Shown: positions 35,634 through 46,053, counted from the first letter of the stretch. The stretch is 64,000 bases of DNA from Spongorhabdus nitratireducens (GCA_947387575.1 CANDOC010000003.1:62001-126000); one strand, 5' to 3'. Numbers and translations are program-made. The notes: a model not told the origin generated them from the sequence alone.

Positions 35634-36404
35634 CTAATTCTTTAGCTCTACTCTGATCTGTTTGAGATATCGTGCCCAGTTCGAATTATAAAAATCATCA
35701 AGCATCTCTGCTTTTTCCCGAGCTGCATCTTTCAGAGCCTTCGGGTGTCGGCTGTACTTTGGACTGGCAAGATCATCATCAATTTCATAACCCGCGATTC
35801 CGAGTGATGCCTTGCAGTCACGAACAAAAACACCATTAAGTCGGTGATTTTCATCAATTTCGGCACACCCGCCAAGCACGACCTCTAAATATGAGCGGGC
35901 AATCTTTTTATCCGTGCTGTTTTCATTAGTAGAGAGATAAAAGCCGGCTGGTGTTGTATCAGGAATAGCAACATAAATATAAATGTTCGTATCTTCAGGC
36001 AGGTTTTTATGCCACTGATAATCCTGATCCAAATAAAAAGACAGGTCTGATTTATTAACAGCTTTTCGTTGATAGGCCTTGGGATTTTCCCGTGCATCAA
36101 ATTTGGGCAAATCAGCCTCATTCACTTTATAGATCACTCCATTAATACTTTTTTCTTCGGCGGGCTCAGCTGCAGCCACCCGCATTTTGAGTTTTCGATT
36201 CCATAAATTCCAGGCACGATGGTAGCCTTGCAGTTTTGCGGGAATAAAATGAACATCATCAGGATCAGGTGCTGTCGCCGTTCGGGCAACGGAAAGCATC
36301 AAACTGCCATAGCCAAAGATATAAGCCTGACGATCCGCCATCGCAGCTTCACTGAATAACAACAATATGAGCAGTATTTTATATACCGAACGCACCAGAC
36401 TCAT
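35634..36404 (-). CDS. Exported gamma-glutamylcyclotransferase-like (AIG2-type) protein
   Basis: 256 residues from ATG 36404, which has AAAGGGA eight bases upstream. Sec signal about residues 1-23 (ends AAMA). The mature N-terminus is YIFGYGSLM, the substrate-binding loop of the AIG2/GGCT fold, followed by LQGYHRAWNLW and an INGVIYKV strand. A candidate acidic catalytic residue follows in FDARENPKAYQR (about residue 105). Family enzymes release 5-oxoproline from gamma-glutamyl peptides such as glutathione fragments; an exported version would act on periplasmic or host substrates (inference). Confidence 0.75.
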   Translation of the reverse strand: MSLVRSVYKILLILLLFSEAAMADRQAYIFGYGSLMLSVARTATAPDPDDVHFIPAKLQGYHRAWNLWNRKLKMRVAAAEPAEEKSINGVIYKVNEADLPKFDARENPKAYQRKAVNKSDLSFYLDQDYQWHKNLPEDTNIYIYVAIPDTTPAGFYLSTNENSTDKKIARSYLEVVLGGCAEIDENHRLNGVFVRDCKASLGIAGYEIDDDLASPKYSRHPKALKDAAREKAEMLDDFYNSNWARYLKQIRVELKN

Positions 36405-36560
36405 AACCAAATCCCTTTATATTTTTATTACAGGACGACTGGTCTTGATTAATGAATGAAAGGTTTTTTAATTCTGTTAGTTCGCTGACAGTCACACCAT
36501 TTGTATCTAATTTAGCTACAGCAGCAACGCTGTGACGAAAAACATATTATTTCCGTGTCG

Positions 36561-36956
36561 TTATTCAAAAAAAGATTGCTCAATCGACTTTATATAATGC
36601 TTATTTGACAGCTCCTCCAGCACACTGGCGAAATCTTCCTGAAAGGTATTGCCAATGCACAGGTATTGTTTCGAAGTACAACCAATTCGTCCTCGCGAGT
36701 GTTTGAAAACAACCAGAGTTGGATCAATTTTCAGCACTTCATCCATATGCTTCTCATCAGCAGGAATGCAGAACTCATAGCTTAGCGACCGAAGACCGTC
36801 ACCCGGGCCGTAAAGCCCTGCATCATCCAGTATGGCAAGATCAAACCTGATCTTGGAGGACGGATCTATGACCGGTGTATCAGGCTGCGTGGAACATGCA
36901 AGAAGAAGGGTCGACACTAACAATAGAAAAAAACGCATAATGTACTGACCGGACAT
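36561..36956 (-). CDS. Small lipoprotein with a conserved cysteine-containing C-terminal domain
   Basis: 131 residues from ATG 36956 (AGGAAG nine bases upstream); the ATG seven codons further in is the alternative. Signal ends with lipobox LLAC, so the mature protein is a lipoprotein. The rest is one compact domain: FDLAILDDAGLYGPGDGLRS, SYEFCIP, IDPTLVVFKHSRGRIGC, then KQYLCIGNT. Three Cys in the mature domain besides the lipidated one. I have a sense that this domain recurs as a hypothetical in related marine bacteria, but cannot name it. Confidence 0.7.
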   Translation of the reverse strand: MSGQYIMRFFLLLVSTLLLACSTQPDTPVIDPSSKIRFDLAILDDAGLYGPGDGLRSLSYEFCIPADEKHMDEVLKIDPTLVVFKHSRGRIGCTSKQYLCIGNTFQEDFASVLEELSNKHYIKSIEQSFFE

Positions 36957-37042
36957 GATGTACTTCCTGAGTATCAACAGCATAAACCTCTGGTAAATAT
37001 CATGCCCGATCTTCGACAGTAGCAAGTGCAGTGCAGCACTGT

Positions 37043-37660
37043 TTATGCCAGCTTTGCCTTGAGTAGTTCCTGAAGTTGGTGCAATGCCTTGACCCGCGCC
37101 GCGCCGATGCCGCGAAGCTGTTGGAAGTCGTCACCATTGACTTCCAGCACCTGAGCAACGGTTGGATCCTGCTTCAGCAGGGTTGCCAGTGGTTTGACCA
37201 GCACCTTGTAACTACCAAAGGTTGCCTTATCCTGCTCGATTACCTGCAGTACAAGACTGTCGGCAGTTATATCGGAAGGCTGCTCCTGCCCTGCATCAGC
37301 TGCAAATTCCAAGCTGCTACTGTCCACTGCCTTTTCCAGCGTGACCTCAGTATTGTTTTCTATAGAAGTTTGTTCTGAGAGCACTGACGGTTCAGATACA
37401 TTTTCTGATTCGGTCTTTTCTACAGTGCTATCCCTTTCAGGAAGATTTGAAAGTTGATCTTCCACGACTTCAACTTCCTGACGCGCAACAACAACACGTT
37501 CCGACTCTTCTGCTGAAGTTGTAGCGGGTGTTTCTGGCTGGCTTGTTTCCTGCTTCCGAACCGGTTCAATTTTTACCCGGCCTGACATCTGCTCTGATGT
37601 CAGAAGATCCGGTAAAGAACGCAGCTTGGATACAACTGTCCTGATAAGATCTATGATCAC
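37043..37660 (-). CDS. Acidic protein with C-terminal helix-hairpin-helix
   Basis: 205 residues. N-terminal basic amphipathic stretch (about 1-35), then a long acidic low-complexity linker rich in Glu, Ser, Thr and Val (about 40-130, for example VEVVEDQLSNLPERDSTVEK), then a structured end with VNGDDFQQLRGIGAARVKALHQL, a helix-hairpin-helix of the GIG type that binds DNA non-specifically or partners. Just downstream of radD on the same strand (80-base gap), so a DNA-repair link is possible. Not recognised. Confidence 0.6.
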   Translation of the reverse strand: MIIDLIRTVVSKLRSLPDLLTSEQMSGRVKIEPVRKQETSQPETPATTSAEESERVVVARQEVEVVEDQLSNLPERDSTVEKTESENVSEPSVLSEQTSIENNTEVTLEKAVDSSSLEFAADAGQEQPSDITADSLVLQVIEQDKATFGSYKVLVKPLATLLKQDPTVAQVLEVNGDDFQQLRGIGAARVKALHQLQELLKAKLA

Positions 37661-37740
37661 GGGTTATCCCTCTGTTACTCGAGACTAATAACTCGCACCG
37701 GGTATCCTGCCCGGGCGCTGGCTGTTTTTACTGCAACGAT

Positions 37741-39501
37741 TTAATCCGCTGAGTCTGCCTTGCGGTAACGCCCCTCGTAATCAAATATCTTCTCACGAAT
37801 TCGCCAGAAATGTTTATCTTTTTCGGCGATAACAAAGTCAGGCTTGCGGAACTTCTTGTGTTGTTGCACCACATCTTCAGGGGTTTTTGCCCTGAAATAC
37901 TCTCCCCGGTTAATCTGGTGCAACTTTCCGAACCGGTGATAAAACACTCCCTGTTGGGCCGGAGTTTCCAATCGGAAGTATTCGTTAAGTTCGGCACCGT
38001 CCTCATCATGATAACTGATTTTGATTCGGGGTTTATGCTCCCGGTCATAATCAACTGACATCGTCATACCTGAGCAGCGAATCACCATCGCCTTGCGCAG
38101 GTTAAGGGCATCTTTCAGCTTCTGATCCGGATCAGCCAACACCTTGCCACATTCACCGCAACGCCGGGCGGCGATATCATTTTCGGCATTGCACTGGTCA
38201 CATTCCTTGAAGCGGAATCTGAAGCTGCAACGATTTTTTACCCCGTCTTCCTCCTCAAAACCCTGACAGCGTCGACCATAGTGCTCTACCAGATCACCGT
38301 CAGCATCGACAATGCCCCAGAAGTTATTGGCAAAACCACACATGGGACAGGCAATTTCCACCGGCACACTGTTACTGTCAGGTTTCGGGCTGCCGATTTC
38401 AGGGCAAAACAGATCAAACCGGTTTCCGGCAAAGTCCATTACCAGGCAGTCTTTTTTATCAGATGCAAGTCTCAGGCCACGCCCGACAATCTGCTGATAT
38501 AAACTCACAGACTCTGTCGGCCGCAGAATCGCAATCAAATCAACATGCGGCGCATCAAAGCCTGTGGTCAGGACAGAAACATTAACCAGGTATTTCAGTT
38601 GTTTCTGTTTGAACTGTTCTATCAACTGATCACGCTCTGCACCCGGTGTTTCACCGGTAATCAGAGCGGCTTCCGCTTCCGGCAAATAACCAAAAATTTC
38701 CCGCGCATGATCGACGGTTGCAGCAAAGATCATCACCCCTTGTCGCTTTTCCGCATCCTGCACAACCTGAGCGATAATTTTCTGCGTAACCCGACCCTTG
38801 CCTTTTAGCAGTTTGTTTAGATCAGCTTCGCGATACTGGCCATACTTGTCCCGTGCCAGCTGGCTGAAGTCATACCAGGTAACAGGCGCATCAACCTGTG
38901 TTGCCGGCGTCAGAAAACCTTCCCTGATCATAAAAGACAGTGGTAATTCAAAAATACAGCTTTGGAAGAAGCGATCATCTTCAGTTCTGACAGCACCCTG
39001 ATAGTGATATCTGTAGAGCCACCCCTGTTCCAGCCGGTAGGGTGTTGCTGTCAGACCCAAAACTTTAAGTCGAGAATTATGACTGCGAAGATGATCAATA
39101 ACCTTGTGGTAACTGCTGTCAGTGGCAGCTGAAACCCGATGACATTCATCTATCACCAGCAGGGTAAAGTTATCATCATTAAAAGCATCGAGATTACGAA
39201 CAACAGATTGAACACTGCCGAAAACAACCTGCTCGGTTGCTTCTTTTCGTTTCAGTCCTGCACTGAAGATAGAGGCTGAAAGCCCGTAGCTTTCATATTT
39301 GGCATGATTCTGCTCAACCAGCTCCTTGACGTGAGCCAGCACCAGCACCCGTCCCCGGGCAATCCGGCCCAGTTCACTGATAACCAGACTTTTTCCGGCA
39401 CCGGTTGGCAATACAACGACGGCAGGATCATCACTTTTGCGAAAATGCTGAATAACAGACTGGACTGCATCAGTCTGGTAGGGACGAAGTTTAAAGGCCA
39501 T
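37741..39501 (-). CDS. radD: SF2 DNA helicase-like repair protein RadD (YejH)
   Basis: 586 residues, the same length as E. coli RadD. N-terminal helicase core: [12 protein letters not shown] at 5, Walker A LPTGAGKS about 33-40, DECH box [10 protein letters not shown] about 132, motif [11 protein letters not shown], then the second RecA fold with [14 protein letters not shown] and [12 protein letters not shown] zinc-binding region follows with CPMCGF, CNAEN and CGECG pairs. RadD helps RecA-dependent recombination and double-strand-break survival together with SSB. The start shares one base with the stop of the ProQ-like gene (TGATG), so the two are translated together. Confidence 0.93.
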   Translation of the reverse strand: MAFKLRPYQTDAVQSVIQHFRKSDDPAVVVLPTGAGKSLVISELGRIARGRVLVLAHVKELVEQNHAKYESYGLSASIFSAGLKRKEATEQVVFGSVQSVVRNLDAFNDDNFTLLVIDECHRVSAATDSSYHKVIDHLRSHNSRLKVLGLTATPYRLEQGWLYRYHYQGAVRTEDDRFFQSCIFELPLSFMIREGFLTPATQVDAPVTWYDFSQLARDKYGQYREADLNKLLKGKGRVTQKIIAQVVQDAEKRQGVMIFAATVDHAREIFGYLPEAEAALITGETPGAERDQLIEQFKQKQLKYLVNVSVLTTGFDAPHVDLIAILRPTESVSLYQQIVGRGLRLASDKKDCLVMDFAGNRFDLFCPEIGSPKPDSNSVPVEIACPMCGFANNFWGIVDADGDLVEHYGRRCQGFEEEDGVKNRCSFRFRFKECDQCNAENDIAARRCGECGKVLADPDQKLKDALNLRKAMVIRCSGMTMSVDYDREHKPRIKISYHDEDGAELNEYFRLETPAQQGVFYHRFGKLHQINRGEYFRAKTPEDVVQQHKKFRKPDFVIAEKDKHFWRIREKIFDYEGRYRKADSAD

Positions 39502-39980
39502 CAGCGGGTTATGCGCGCAACCAGTCTCAACTTGCCGATAAATTTACGTTCATTGGCGTTTTCAACAGTCTGTTCTCTGGCCAGCATCCGCTCATACAGC
39601 TTGATTTCGGTGCTGACCGCTTCCTGTAATCTCACCTTGCCGCAGACATTTCCCTGCAGATCGTAACGCTTGGCCCCCGTGGTAGTTGCCAGCATATAAC
39701 GCTCAAGCCGGGTGTAATAACGCAGCGCCGTTTCAATCACAGGCATGGGCAACAGACCACTGTTAAACATCTCTTTATGGATGCCGATTTTCAGTGGTTT
39801 CGGATCGGTCAGGCTGAAAGCTTCCGGCCACAGGGCACGCACCAGCCACAACGCTTCAGAGCGCAGGACGGGCTGATCCGGTTTGGCGGCCAGTTGCTGA
39901 ATCCTCTTGCGGACTTGTTCATCAAGGGCATCCAGCTGAGCCTTTTCTGGTAGCTGCTCAGGCGCTGCGGCGTTTTGCAT
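39501..39980 (-). CDS. ProQ/FinO-domain RNA-binding protein
   Basis: 159 residues from ATG 39980 (TGGAATGG just upstream); ATG 40001 lacks a ribosome site. The FinO/ProQ core is clear: [29 protein letters not shown], then [19 protein letters not shown] and [13 protein letters not shown]. Such proteins bind 3' ends of structured RNA and sRNAs. It is shorter than E. coli ProQ and lacks the C-terminal Tudor-like domain; the C-terminus here is a helical basic tail. It is coupled to radD by TGATG, an unusual pairing. Confidence 0.85.
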   Translation of the reverse strand: MQNAAAPEQLPEKAQLDALDEQVRKRIQQLAAKPDQPVLRSEALWLVRALWPEAFSLTDPKPLKIGIHKEMFNSGLLPMPVIETALRYYTRLERYMLATTTGAKRYDLQGNVCGKVRLQEAVSTEIKLYERMLAREQTVENANERKFIGKLRLVARITR

Positions 39981-40121
39981 GAAGAACCATTCCAGTGGCA
40001 TTGTTTACTATGAAAATACAGCACTCTATGGCTTTGAAGCCATATTCATATTTCGGGACAGGCTGTATTTTCCGCTCAGGGCTGCTTGGAAGCATTTGAT
40101 TATATCCGGCAGAATATTTTG

Positions 40122-40186
40122 CTATAGCCGGATGTAGATTATTGATCGTATAAGATCGGCTATAGGCTGTCCATGCTATATAGCAT
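40122..40186. repeat. Inverted repeats between tamB and the ProQ-like gene
   Basis: Two structures: 9-bp perfect arms CTATAGCCG (40122-40130) and its inverse (40157-40165), and a perfect 14-base palindrome ATGCTATATAGCAT (40173-40186). No T run. Could be an operator or processing signal for the ProQ-like/radD or tamB ends. Confidence 0.35.
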
Positions 40187-40206
40187 CAGCCTTTGATCCA
40201 GCACCA

Positions 40207-43200
40207 TCATTTATTACCTTTTATTTTGAACTGGTATAGCAGATCGACAGCCTGCCCGACTCCACTCACTGCCTGCAGGTAGAGTTTAGGCATTAGTTCA
40301 TAACGTACCTTGATTTCAGACAAGGAATTGAAAACACCCGCGCCATATTGCAGCCGTAGCCCCGGAGCAATATTGCCACCAATCGTGATTTTAGTGTCAT
40401 CACCGCTGCCCTCGGTATCCAGTCGAACATCTGCAAAGCCGAAGACCTCACCGACTGACGACGCCAGTCCTCCAAACTGGCTGACCCCAACATCAACCAG
40501 CAATGCCTGCACCGGAGAGTTGTCGCCATTATCCAGCCCTCGCCCCTGTAGCAAGTAAGACAACTGCTCTTGCTGTGACATGGAAGGGTTTGAGTAAATT
40601 TCCCAACCCGGTCGCTTCACACTACCTGTGACCTTGATACCCACGCGAACATTATCGGCAATAGCCTCCGGGTTTCTTATCGCATCAACAACCAGATAAG
40701 GATTCTGTATCGGGCCTGAAAACAGAATGCGTCCTTCCTGAATCAACAGATCCTGTCCAAGGTAACGATAGCGTCCATTATTCAAATTAATCGAACCATT
40801 GGCCGCCAGAACCGAATCCGCGCCTTGTCTCAGGCCCAGTTCACCTTCCAGTCCCGCTTTCAGGCCATAAGCATCCAGTTTGATATCTTTACCCAGGATG
40901 ACTTTCACATTCATTCTGAAGCTGGAACTGTCTGTCGATTCGGGTGACTTTTTCTTTTCTGCAGATAGCATCACAACATCATCTGAAACCCTGACGGCTG
41001 TTTTAGGCAAAGATTTAACTTCAACTCTCGCCCAGGGGATAACAACCTGTCCATGCAGCTCAATCAGATGACCGAAATCGAGCTGTAAATCAGGTGACAT
41101 TTTCAGCCGGAATAATCCGGGGTAGCGTGATTCTATATCCTGCCCTTTTAGCGTTAATTTACCGGTGACAGGCAATTGCCCCCAGTTCAGATTTCCCCCG
41201 ATAACAGTCTGGCTTTCACCGGTATGCATTACGCCACTGATATCTGCCTGGCTCCCATTAACCTGCAGATGTGTTTCCATCGCGGTGACTGCCAGCAAGG
41301 GAGGATCTGTTTCCAGTCGACCTTCCTTGAGATCAACATCCCCAAACAACAATGGTTTTTCAAGGCTCCCTCCCAGGCGGGTATCAGCAGAAAGTACACC
41401 ATCAAACCGGCTGACTTCAGGGATGAAAGGTGCCAGGAAATCCAGTTTCAATTGACTAAGCAGCAGTTTTCCGGAAAGTTTTTGCTGGGTAGAAACATCA
41501 TCCACGGCAAGGTTGATATTGGCCTGTCCCAACTGTTCCGATTCAAAAACCAGCTGTCCGGTTAACTGGTCATGGTCCAGTCGCAGGGCAGAGTTCAGCT
41601 TGTGATAGTCGAATGACAGTTCATCCGTACCCAGCACGCCGGGTGTACTCTGCAAATCAAGCTGAAGGTTCAGGTCTTTGTCCTGCCAACCCAACTGACC
41701 TTTAGCTTCCAGTTGCGCCTGCCAGCTGAATTCATCGGGCCATAATGGCTTGAGTTTCTGCACTGCAAACTGTTTCAGCTCAATACCAACAGCGCCTTTT
41801 GCTCTGGAAACCTGTCCGGTATCGATGCAAAGGCTGGTTTCTCCGGACAACCAGCACTGCTGCGAAAACATAACCTCTTGCAGCGACGGGTCAACCTTGA
41901 TGCTGACGGAGTCTTTCAATTGCCAGGTATCTATCGGAGTGCTGATTCCAGCCTGCTGCAATTCACCATTCCAATACCCACTACTCCAATTCCCGGCAAG
42001 CTCAACACTGCCGTGTGCCGGCTGCCCTTTTGTCGATAAGGAAACAACATGATGCTGACGATTACCCTCAGCCTGCAGCCGGATATCATGAAAATCACCT
42101 GAACGGGTAGTCAGTTCGCCAACAGCCAAATTCAGTTGTCCTTGATAGTCCTGAAGCATATCCAGCTTTCCTTTCACATCCATCGACGTCAGTGAAAAAC
42201 CCTGAAAGCTGATATTCGGACTTTGCAGAGACAGGCTAACAGCCGGCGTCTCCAGCTTATCGGTTAATTGAATCACACCGGTGACGCTGCCTTTCAGTTC
42301 AGGATGCAGTTCATCCAGTTGCGGCGCATTCACTGCAACATTCATATTCCACTGTTGTGCAGTACTTCCGGTAACATGCAGGCTGTTATCACCAATTCTG
42401 GCTTCCAGATTCTTTACCGAAAGCGATAATGGCATGAGGTCATGCGCTATATTCCGGGCAGACAGACTACCTGCTGTATGCAGTGAATAACCTCTTAACT
42501 CACCGGAGAGATTGAGTTCAGGTATTTCAAGCTGCCAGTCAGCCTCTTTAAGGCTCAATTCAGACTGAATAGTGCCATTCAACCTGCCCGGCACTTTTTC
42601 AAACCAGATGCCCGGATTGAGGTTTTTCAGAACGGCTTTTCCCTGCCAGAAAATATCCTTGCTCCACCCCAGCTTGCCTGACAACAACAAATCAGAGGGT
42701 ATTTTTTCCACGGACTTGACCTGAAGTCTGGCAATATTCAGTGCATCCAGATCGCCTTCCCCTTGCAGGCTCAGATGCAGTTCGGGGTGAGAAGGGATTG
42801 TGGCATCACTATCCAAATCCAGTTGATATCCAGCAAGACTTCCCTGGGCCCTCAGCTGACCTGCTGTTGCGGTCACCTGAGGTGAACCGGATATAGGCCA
42901 CTGTAGCGAGTGCCAGTTTACGTCCAGATCAAAAGGAAGGCCTGTCGTCAGAGGATGTACAGAACCCAGAATACTGGCAGTAATATCGCCCTGTGCTTCC
43001 AGCGAGATCCTGAGCTGTTCAAGGGTGCCGGATATATCAGCAGTCACCTGCTGCTGTGTTAACTTCAGTGCGGGGAGAGCCCTGGTCAGGCTGGCATTAA
43101 TTTCAATAGACAGGGGATAGTCATCTTTCAGCTCAATTTCCCCATGAGAGCTGACAGTCATCAGAGAGTGGGATGCGCTCAACACGATGCCCTTGATGGT

Positions 43201-43911
43201 TGAGCCTTTTGCATCCAGCGTCAAACTGATATCAGACAGTTGTTGTGTTGATCCAGCATTCGATAATTCCAACTGTAACAGGACTGCCTGCTTCACTTGC
43301 ACCAGGAAAGGAAGCGTAACCTCCGGCAGTTTAACCTGAGCCGTCTCCTTCGAGGCTTTTACCGGTTTATTCCGGACCTGTGCTTTGTGCCCCTGCAATC
43401 TTGATACGACCAACCCTTCCGCATTCCATTGCAGCGCAGAATCCAGGCTATCCAGCTGAATTTCAGTCGTTTCATTCTCAAACCTGAAGTCCCTGATACT
43501 GATTTGTGGTAATGACAGATCAACAGGTAAAACAAAACTATCCTGAGTGGTTTCTGATGCTGTCTTTCTATCTGTTAATCCAGACTCGGCAACTTCAGGC
43601 AAAAGCTCAACACGGGCTCCCTCGATATCGAGAGAACTGACAGGTAGTTTGCCATGCCATAGCGACACGGGTTCCCAGCTCCACTCCAGCTTTGTTACTG
43701 CAACTATTGTTGATTCATCCTGCCAGCTCAGATTCCTGATATGCCAGCCACTGACAAGACGACCGGAAACCAGTTCGCCCTCCAGGTGCTGCAGGTAGCG
43801 GGTAAGCTGCTGCCAAACCAGTACGCTGCCGGTGTGTGTTGAAAGCAGCAGGGTTACTCCAAGCAGTAGAGACAGCAGTAATGCGCTGATAGTTATCAAG
43901 ATTTTTTTCAT
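40207..43911 (-). CDS. tamB: TamB, translocation and assembly module inner-membrane-anchored protein
   Basis: 1234 residues, near the E. coli TamB length (1259). A single N-terminal membrane anchor (LITISALLLSLLLGVTLLLS), then a very long beta-strand-rich region spanning the periplasm (beta-taco repeats), and the DUF490 C-terminal domain (about 1000-1234) with GQDLLIQEGRILFSGPIQNP and GIKVTGSVKRPGWEIYSNPS. TamB works with TamA and is linked to phospholipid transfer to the outer membrane and autotransporter assembly. The start overlaps the tamA stop by four bases (ATGA). Confidence 0.95.
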   Translation of the reverse strand: MKKILITISALLLSLLLGVTLLLSTHTGSVLVWQQLTRYLQHLEGELVSGRLVSGWHIRNLSWQDESTIVAVTKLEWSWEPVSLWHGKLPVSSLDIEGARVELLPEVAESGLTDRKTASETTQDSFVLPVDLSLPQISIRDFRFENETTEIQLDSLDSALQWNAEGLVVSRLQGHKAQVRNKPVKASKETAQVKLPEVTLPFLVQVKQAVLLQLELSNAGSTQQLSDISLTLDAKGSTIKGIVLSASHSLMTVSSHGEIELKDDYPLSIEINASLTRALPALKLTQQQVTADISGTLEQLRISLEAQGDITASILGSVHPLTTGLPFDLDVNWHSLQWPISGSPQVTATAGQLRAQGSLAGYQLDLDSDATIPSHPELHLSLQGEGDLDALNIARLQVKSVEKIPSDLLLSGKLGWSKDIFWQGKAVLKNLNPGIWFEKVPGRLNGTIQSELSLKEADWQLEIPELNLSGELRGYSLHTAGSLSARNIAHDLMPLSLSVKNLEARIGDNSLHVTGSTAQQWNMNVAVNAPQLDELHPELKGSVTGVIQLTDKLETPAVSLSLQSPNISFQGFSLTSMDVKGKLDMLQDYQGQLNLAVGELTTRSGDFHDIRLQAEGNRQHHVVSLSTKGQPAHGSVELAGNWSSGYWNGELQQAGISTPIDTWQLKDSVSIKVDPSLQEVMFSQQCWLSGETSLCIDTGQVSRAKGAVGIELKQFAVQKLKPLWPDEFSWQAQLEAKGQLGWQDKDLNLQLDLQSTPGVLGTDELSFDYHKLNSALRLDHDQLTGQLVFESEQLGQANINLAVDDVSTQQKLSGKLLLSQLKLDFLAPFIPEVSRFDGVLSADTRLGGSLEKPLLFGDVDLKEGRLETDPPLLAVTAMETHLQVNGSQADISGVMHTGESQTVIGGNLNWGQLPVTGKLTLKGQDIESRYPGLFRLKMSPDLQLDFGHLIELHGQVVIPWARVEVKSLPKTAVRVSDDVVMLSAEKKKSPESTDSSSFRMNVKVILGKDIKLDAYGLKAGLEGELGLRQGADSVLAANGSINLNNGRYRYLGQDLLIQEGRILFSGPIQNPYLVVDAIRNPEAIADNVRVGIKVTGSVKRPGWEIYSNPSMSQQEQLSYLLQGRGLDNGDNSPVQALLVDVGVSQFGGLASSVGEVFGFADVRLDTEGSGDDTKITIGGNIAPGLRLQYGAGVFNSLSEIKVRYELMPKLYLQAVSGVGQAVDLLYQFKIKGNK

Positions 43912-45653
43912 ATTTCCGGTCCCATGGAAAAATGAAAGCGCCAGCCCTTTTTATCATCGTCATCACCCACTGGATGCGCCAAATCGACTCTCAATGGTCC
44001 TAACGGTGTAACCCAACGGATACCGATACCCGCTCCCGTTTTCCACTTCTCACGGAAATTATTGGTCGCGGTTCCGCTATCTATAAATGTTGCGAAGCGC
44101 CAGTTTTCTATAAATTCATAGTTATATTCGATACTGGTGGCAGCCATATAACGGCCACCCGTCAGTTTTCCCGCAGCATCTCGTGGTGAAATACTCTCAT
44201 AGCTGTAGCCACGCACGGTCTGATCGCCACCGGTAAAGAAACGCAGGGAAGGCGGAACATCGGTAATATCATCCAGAATCATGCCGCCAACTTCGGCACG
44301 GGCCAGAAACCGGTGATCCCTGTCTACAGTTTTCAGCCATTTGGTGCGCAGCCAGACTTTGGCAAAATCAGCCCGGGATCCCCAAAGATCATTGGAAAAC
44401 TCAAACTTCACCTGATGCGAAAAACCGGCCGCCGGATCCAGATTTCCGCCACCTTCAACCTTACGGTCACTGAAGGTAATACCGGGTATAAGCAACCACT
44501 TCCGCCCCCTGTCACTTACCCCCTGTTTGTAACCTTCATATTCAGCCCGGATAAATACATCCCGATCCCAGCTTCCTGTCCTGCGGGACCAGCGATGAAC
44601 CGAGGCTGACAACAGCTCACTGTCTGTATCCTTGATCTGCTTCTTTTTGTAGCCGGCTTCGAGACTGTAATATTCTTTCAGCGGGTCACCGGCAGGAATT
44701 TTATAGCGGGAATGCACCTCGCTATTCACACCTGACAGCTTGGCTTCAGTAGAAAAACTATGTCCCTTTTCATTCCACCACGGACGTTTCCAGCCTAACG
44801 ACAGGCGATATTTTTCATCGGTAGAAAAGCCAATCCCGGTTTCGATTTCATGATCAATTTTCGGAACAACGCCAACATAAACGGGCACCGCAAAATCTTT
44901 GCTTTCCGATTTCAGCAACCGCACATCTATCTGGGAAAAATAACCGGTAGCAGAGAGATCCCGGTTTAAACGACTGAGTTCTATCGCTTTGAATGGACTG
45001 TTCGGCCGGATATTGATCATGGTTTGCAGCAGGTCCCGGGTCGCCGGCGACATGGGACCATAGCGAATTTCACCAAAGCGATAACGCTGACCGGACTCCA
45101 GCTGAATATCAATATTTGCAAACTTCAGATCTTCTGATATCTGAATCCGGTGTTTACTCATATGGGAATCAAAATATCCCCGGGACAGAGCCAGGTCATT
45201 TAACTGGTCTTTAACTTCTTCATACAGCCCCTGATTCAGTACCTGCCCCTGTTTAATATCCAGCTGCTCCAGCAAACTCTGAAAAGCCTTGTCACCTGAA
45301 GCCTCTCCCGAAATATTGATCTCCAGCTTTTGAATAACTGTCGGAGCACCTCTGACAACATGAATATCAATTTGCTGCGGGTCGCTGGTATTTCGTTCTA
45401 TGGTGATCGTCGACTGGTAGTAACCCAGTGCCATCAGCCCCTGCTCTACTGACTGCCGGATCTCTCGTCGCATCAGCTTGAACTGGTGTGGTTCAATCGC
45501 CGGCAGAGTATCAATATAGAGCCGGACATTGCGCTCCAAAGGCCCCTGGAGTCCGGATAAAACAAGACGAACCGGCTCTGCCAGAGCCGGAAAACCGAAA
45601 ACAAGAAGGGACAGTAGTATCCAGCGAAGCCGAATGGTCATAGCGACGGTCAT
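43908..45653 (-). CDS. tamA: TamA, outer-membrane BamA-like protein
   Basis: 581 residues from ATG 45653 (ATGA overlap with the VanZ-like gene; AGG five bases upstream). Sec signal ending ALA at about 25, POTRA domains about 30-275, then a 16-strand beta barrel ending in a terminal F/I motif (WRFHFSMGPEI). The VRGYSYESISPRDAAGKLTGG stretch contains the conserved RGY element of the Omp85 L6 loop. Partner of TamB, whose gene follows directly. Confidence 0.94.
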   Translation of the reverse strand: MTVAMTIRLRWILLSLLVFGFPALAEPVRLVLSGLQGPLERNVRLYIDTLPAIEPHQFKLMRREIRQSVEQGLMALGYYQSTITIERNTSDPQQIDIHVVRGAPTVIQKLEINISGEASGDKAFQSLLEQLDIKQGQVLNQGLYEEVKDQLNDLALSRGYFDSHMSKHRIQISEDLKFANIDIQLESGQRYRFGEIRYGPMSPATRDLLQTMINIRPNSPFKAIELSRLNRDLSATGYFSQIDVRLLKSESKDFAVPVYVGVVPKIDHEIETGIGFSTDEKYRLSLGWKRPWWNEKGHSFSTEAKLSGVNSEVHSRYKIPAGDPLKEYYSLEAGYKKKQIKDTDSELLSASVHRWSRRTGSWDRDVFIRAEYEGYKQGVSDRGRKWLLIPGITFSDRKVEGGGNLDPAAGFSHQVKFEFSNDLWGSRADFAKVWLRTKWLKTVDRDHRFLARAEVGGMILDDITDVPPSLRFFTGGDQTVRGYSYESISPRDAAGKLTGGRYMAATSIEYNYEFIENWRFATFIDSGTATNNFREKWKTGAGIGIRWVTPLGPLRVDLAHPVGDDDDKKGWRFHFSMGPEI

Positions 45654-46036
45654 AGAGCCTGCCAGCGCCACCTCAGTACGGGTATCATCCTGATAACCGG
45701 TATCAGCAGCAGATAAAAACCGATGCCACTGACATCTGCCACAATATCGGCCAGCTCAAACATCCGGTCTGCCGTTAAAGTGATCTGCAGTATTTCAATC
45801 AGTGCACCATAACAGGCCAGCAAACTGCCCTTGAGCCAGCCAAACCCGGTTGCAGGAAAAGCTGCATCAGCCAAAATGGCCAACACAAAAAATGCCGCAG
45901 CATGTTCCAGCTTGTCCCACAGATTTACCGCGGGCAGCTGACTGGCTGGCATCAGGCAAACAGCCATGATACCTGTGAGCGCCAGCCCCAAAGCAATCCG
46001 GTTCAGGGTCGTGTAATGGTTCTTGATAAAGCTCAC
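45650..46036 (-). CDS. VanZ-like integral membrane protein
   Basis: 128 residues starting at GTG 46036 with a GAAGAG-type site. Four membrane segments and the VanZ signature: MPASQLPAVNLWDKLEHAAAF (residues about 29-49) and the EILQ...DRMFELADIVADVSG stretch. VanZ in enterococci gives slight teicoplanin resistance, but most members are uncharacterised. It is coupled to tamA by ATGA and preceded 17 bases away by an alpha/beta hydrolase gene. Confidence 0.82.
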   Translation of the reverse strand: MSFIKNHYTTLNRIALGLALTGIMAVCLMPASQLPAVNLWDKLEHAAAFFVLAILADAAFPATGFGWLKGSLLACYGALIEILQITLTADRMFELADIVADVSGIGFYLLLIPVIRMIPVLRWRWQAL

Positions 46037-46053
46037 ACTCTGTTTCTCTTCGT

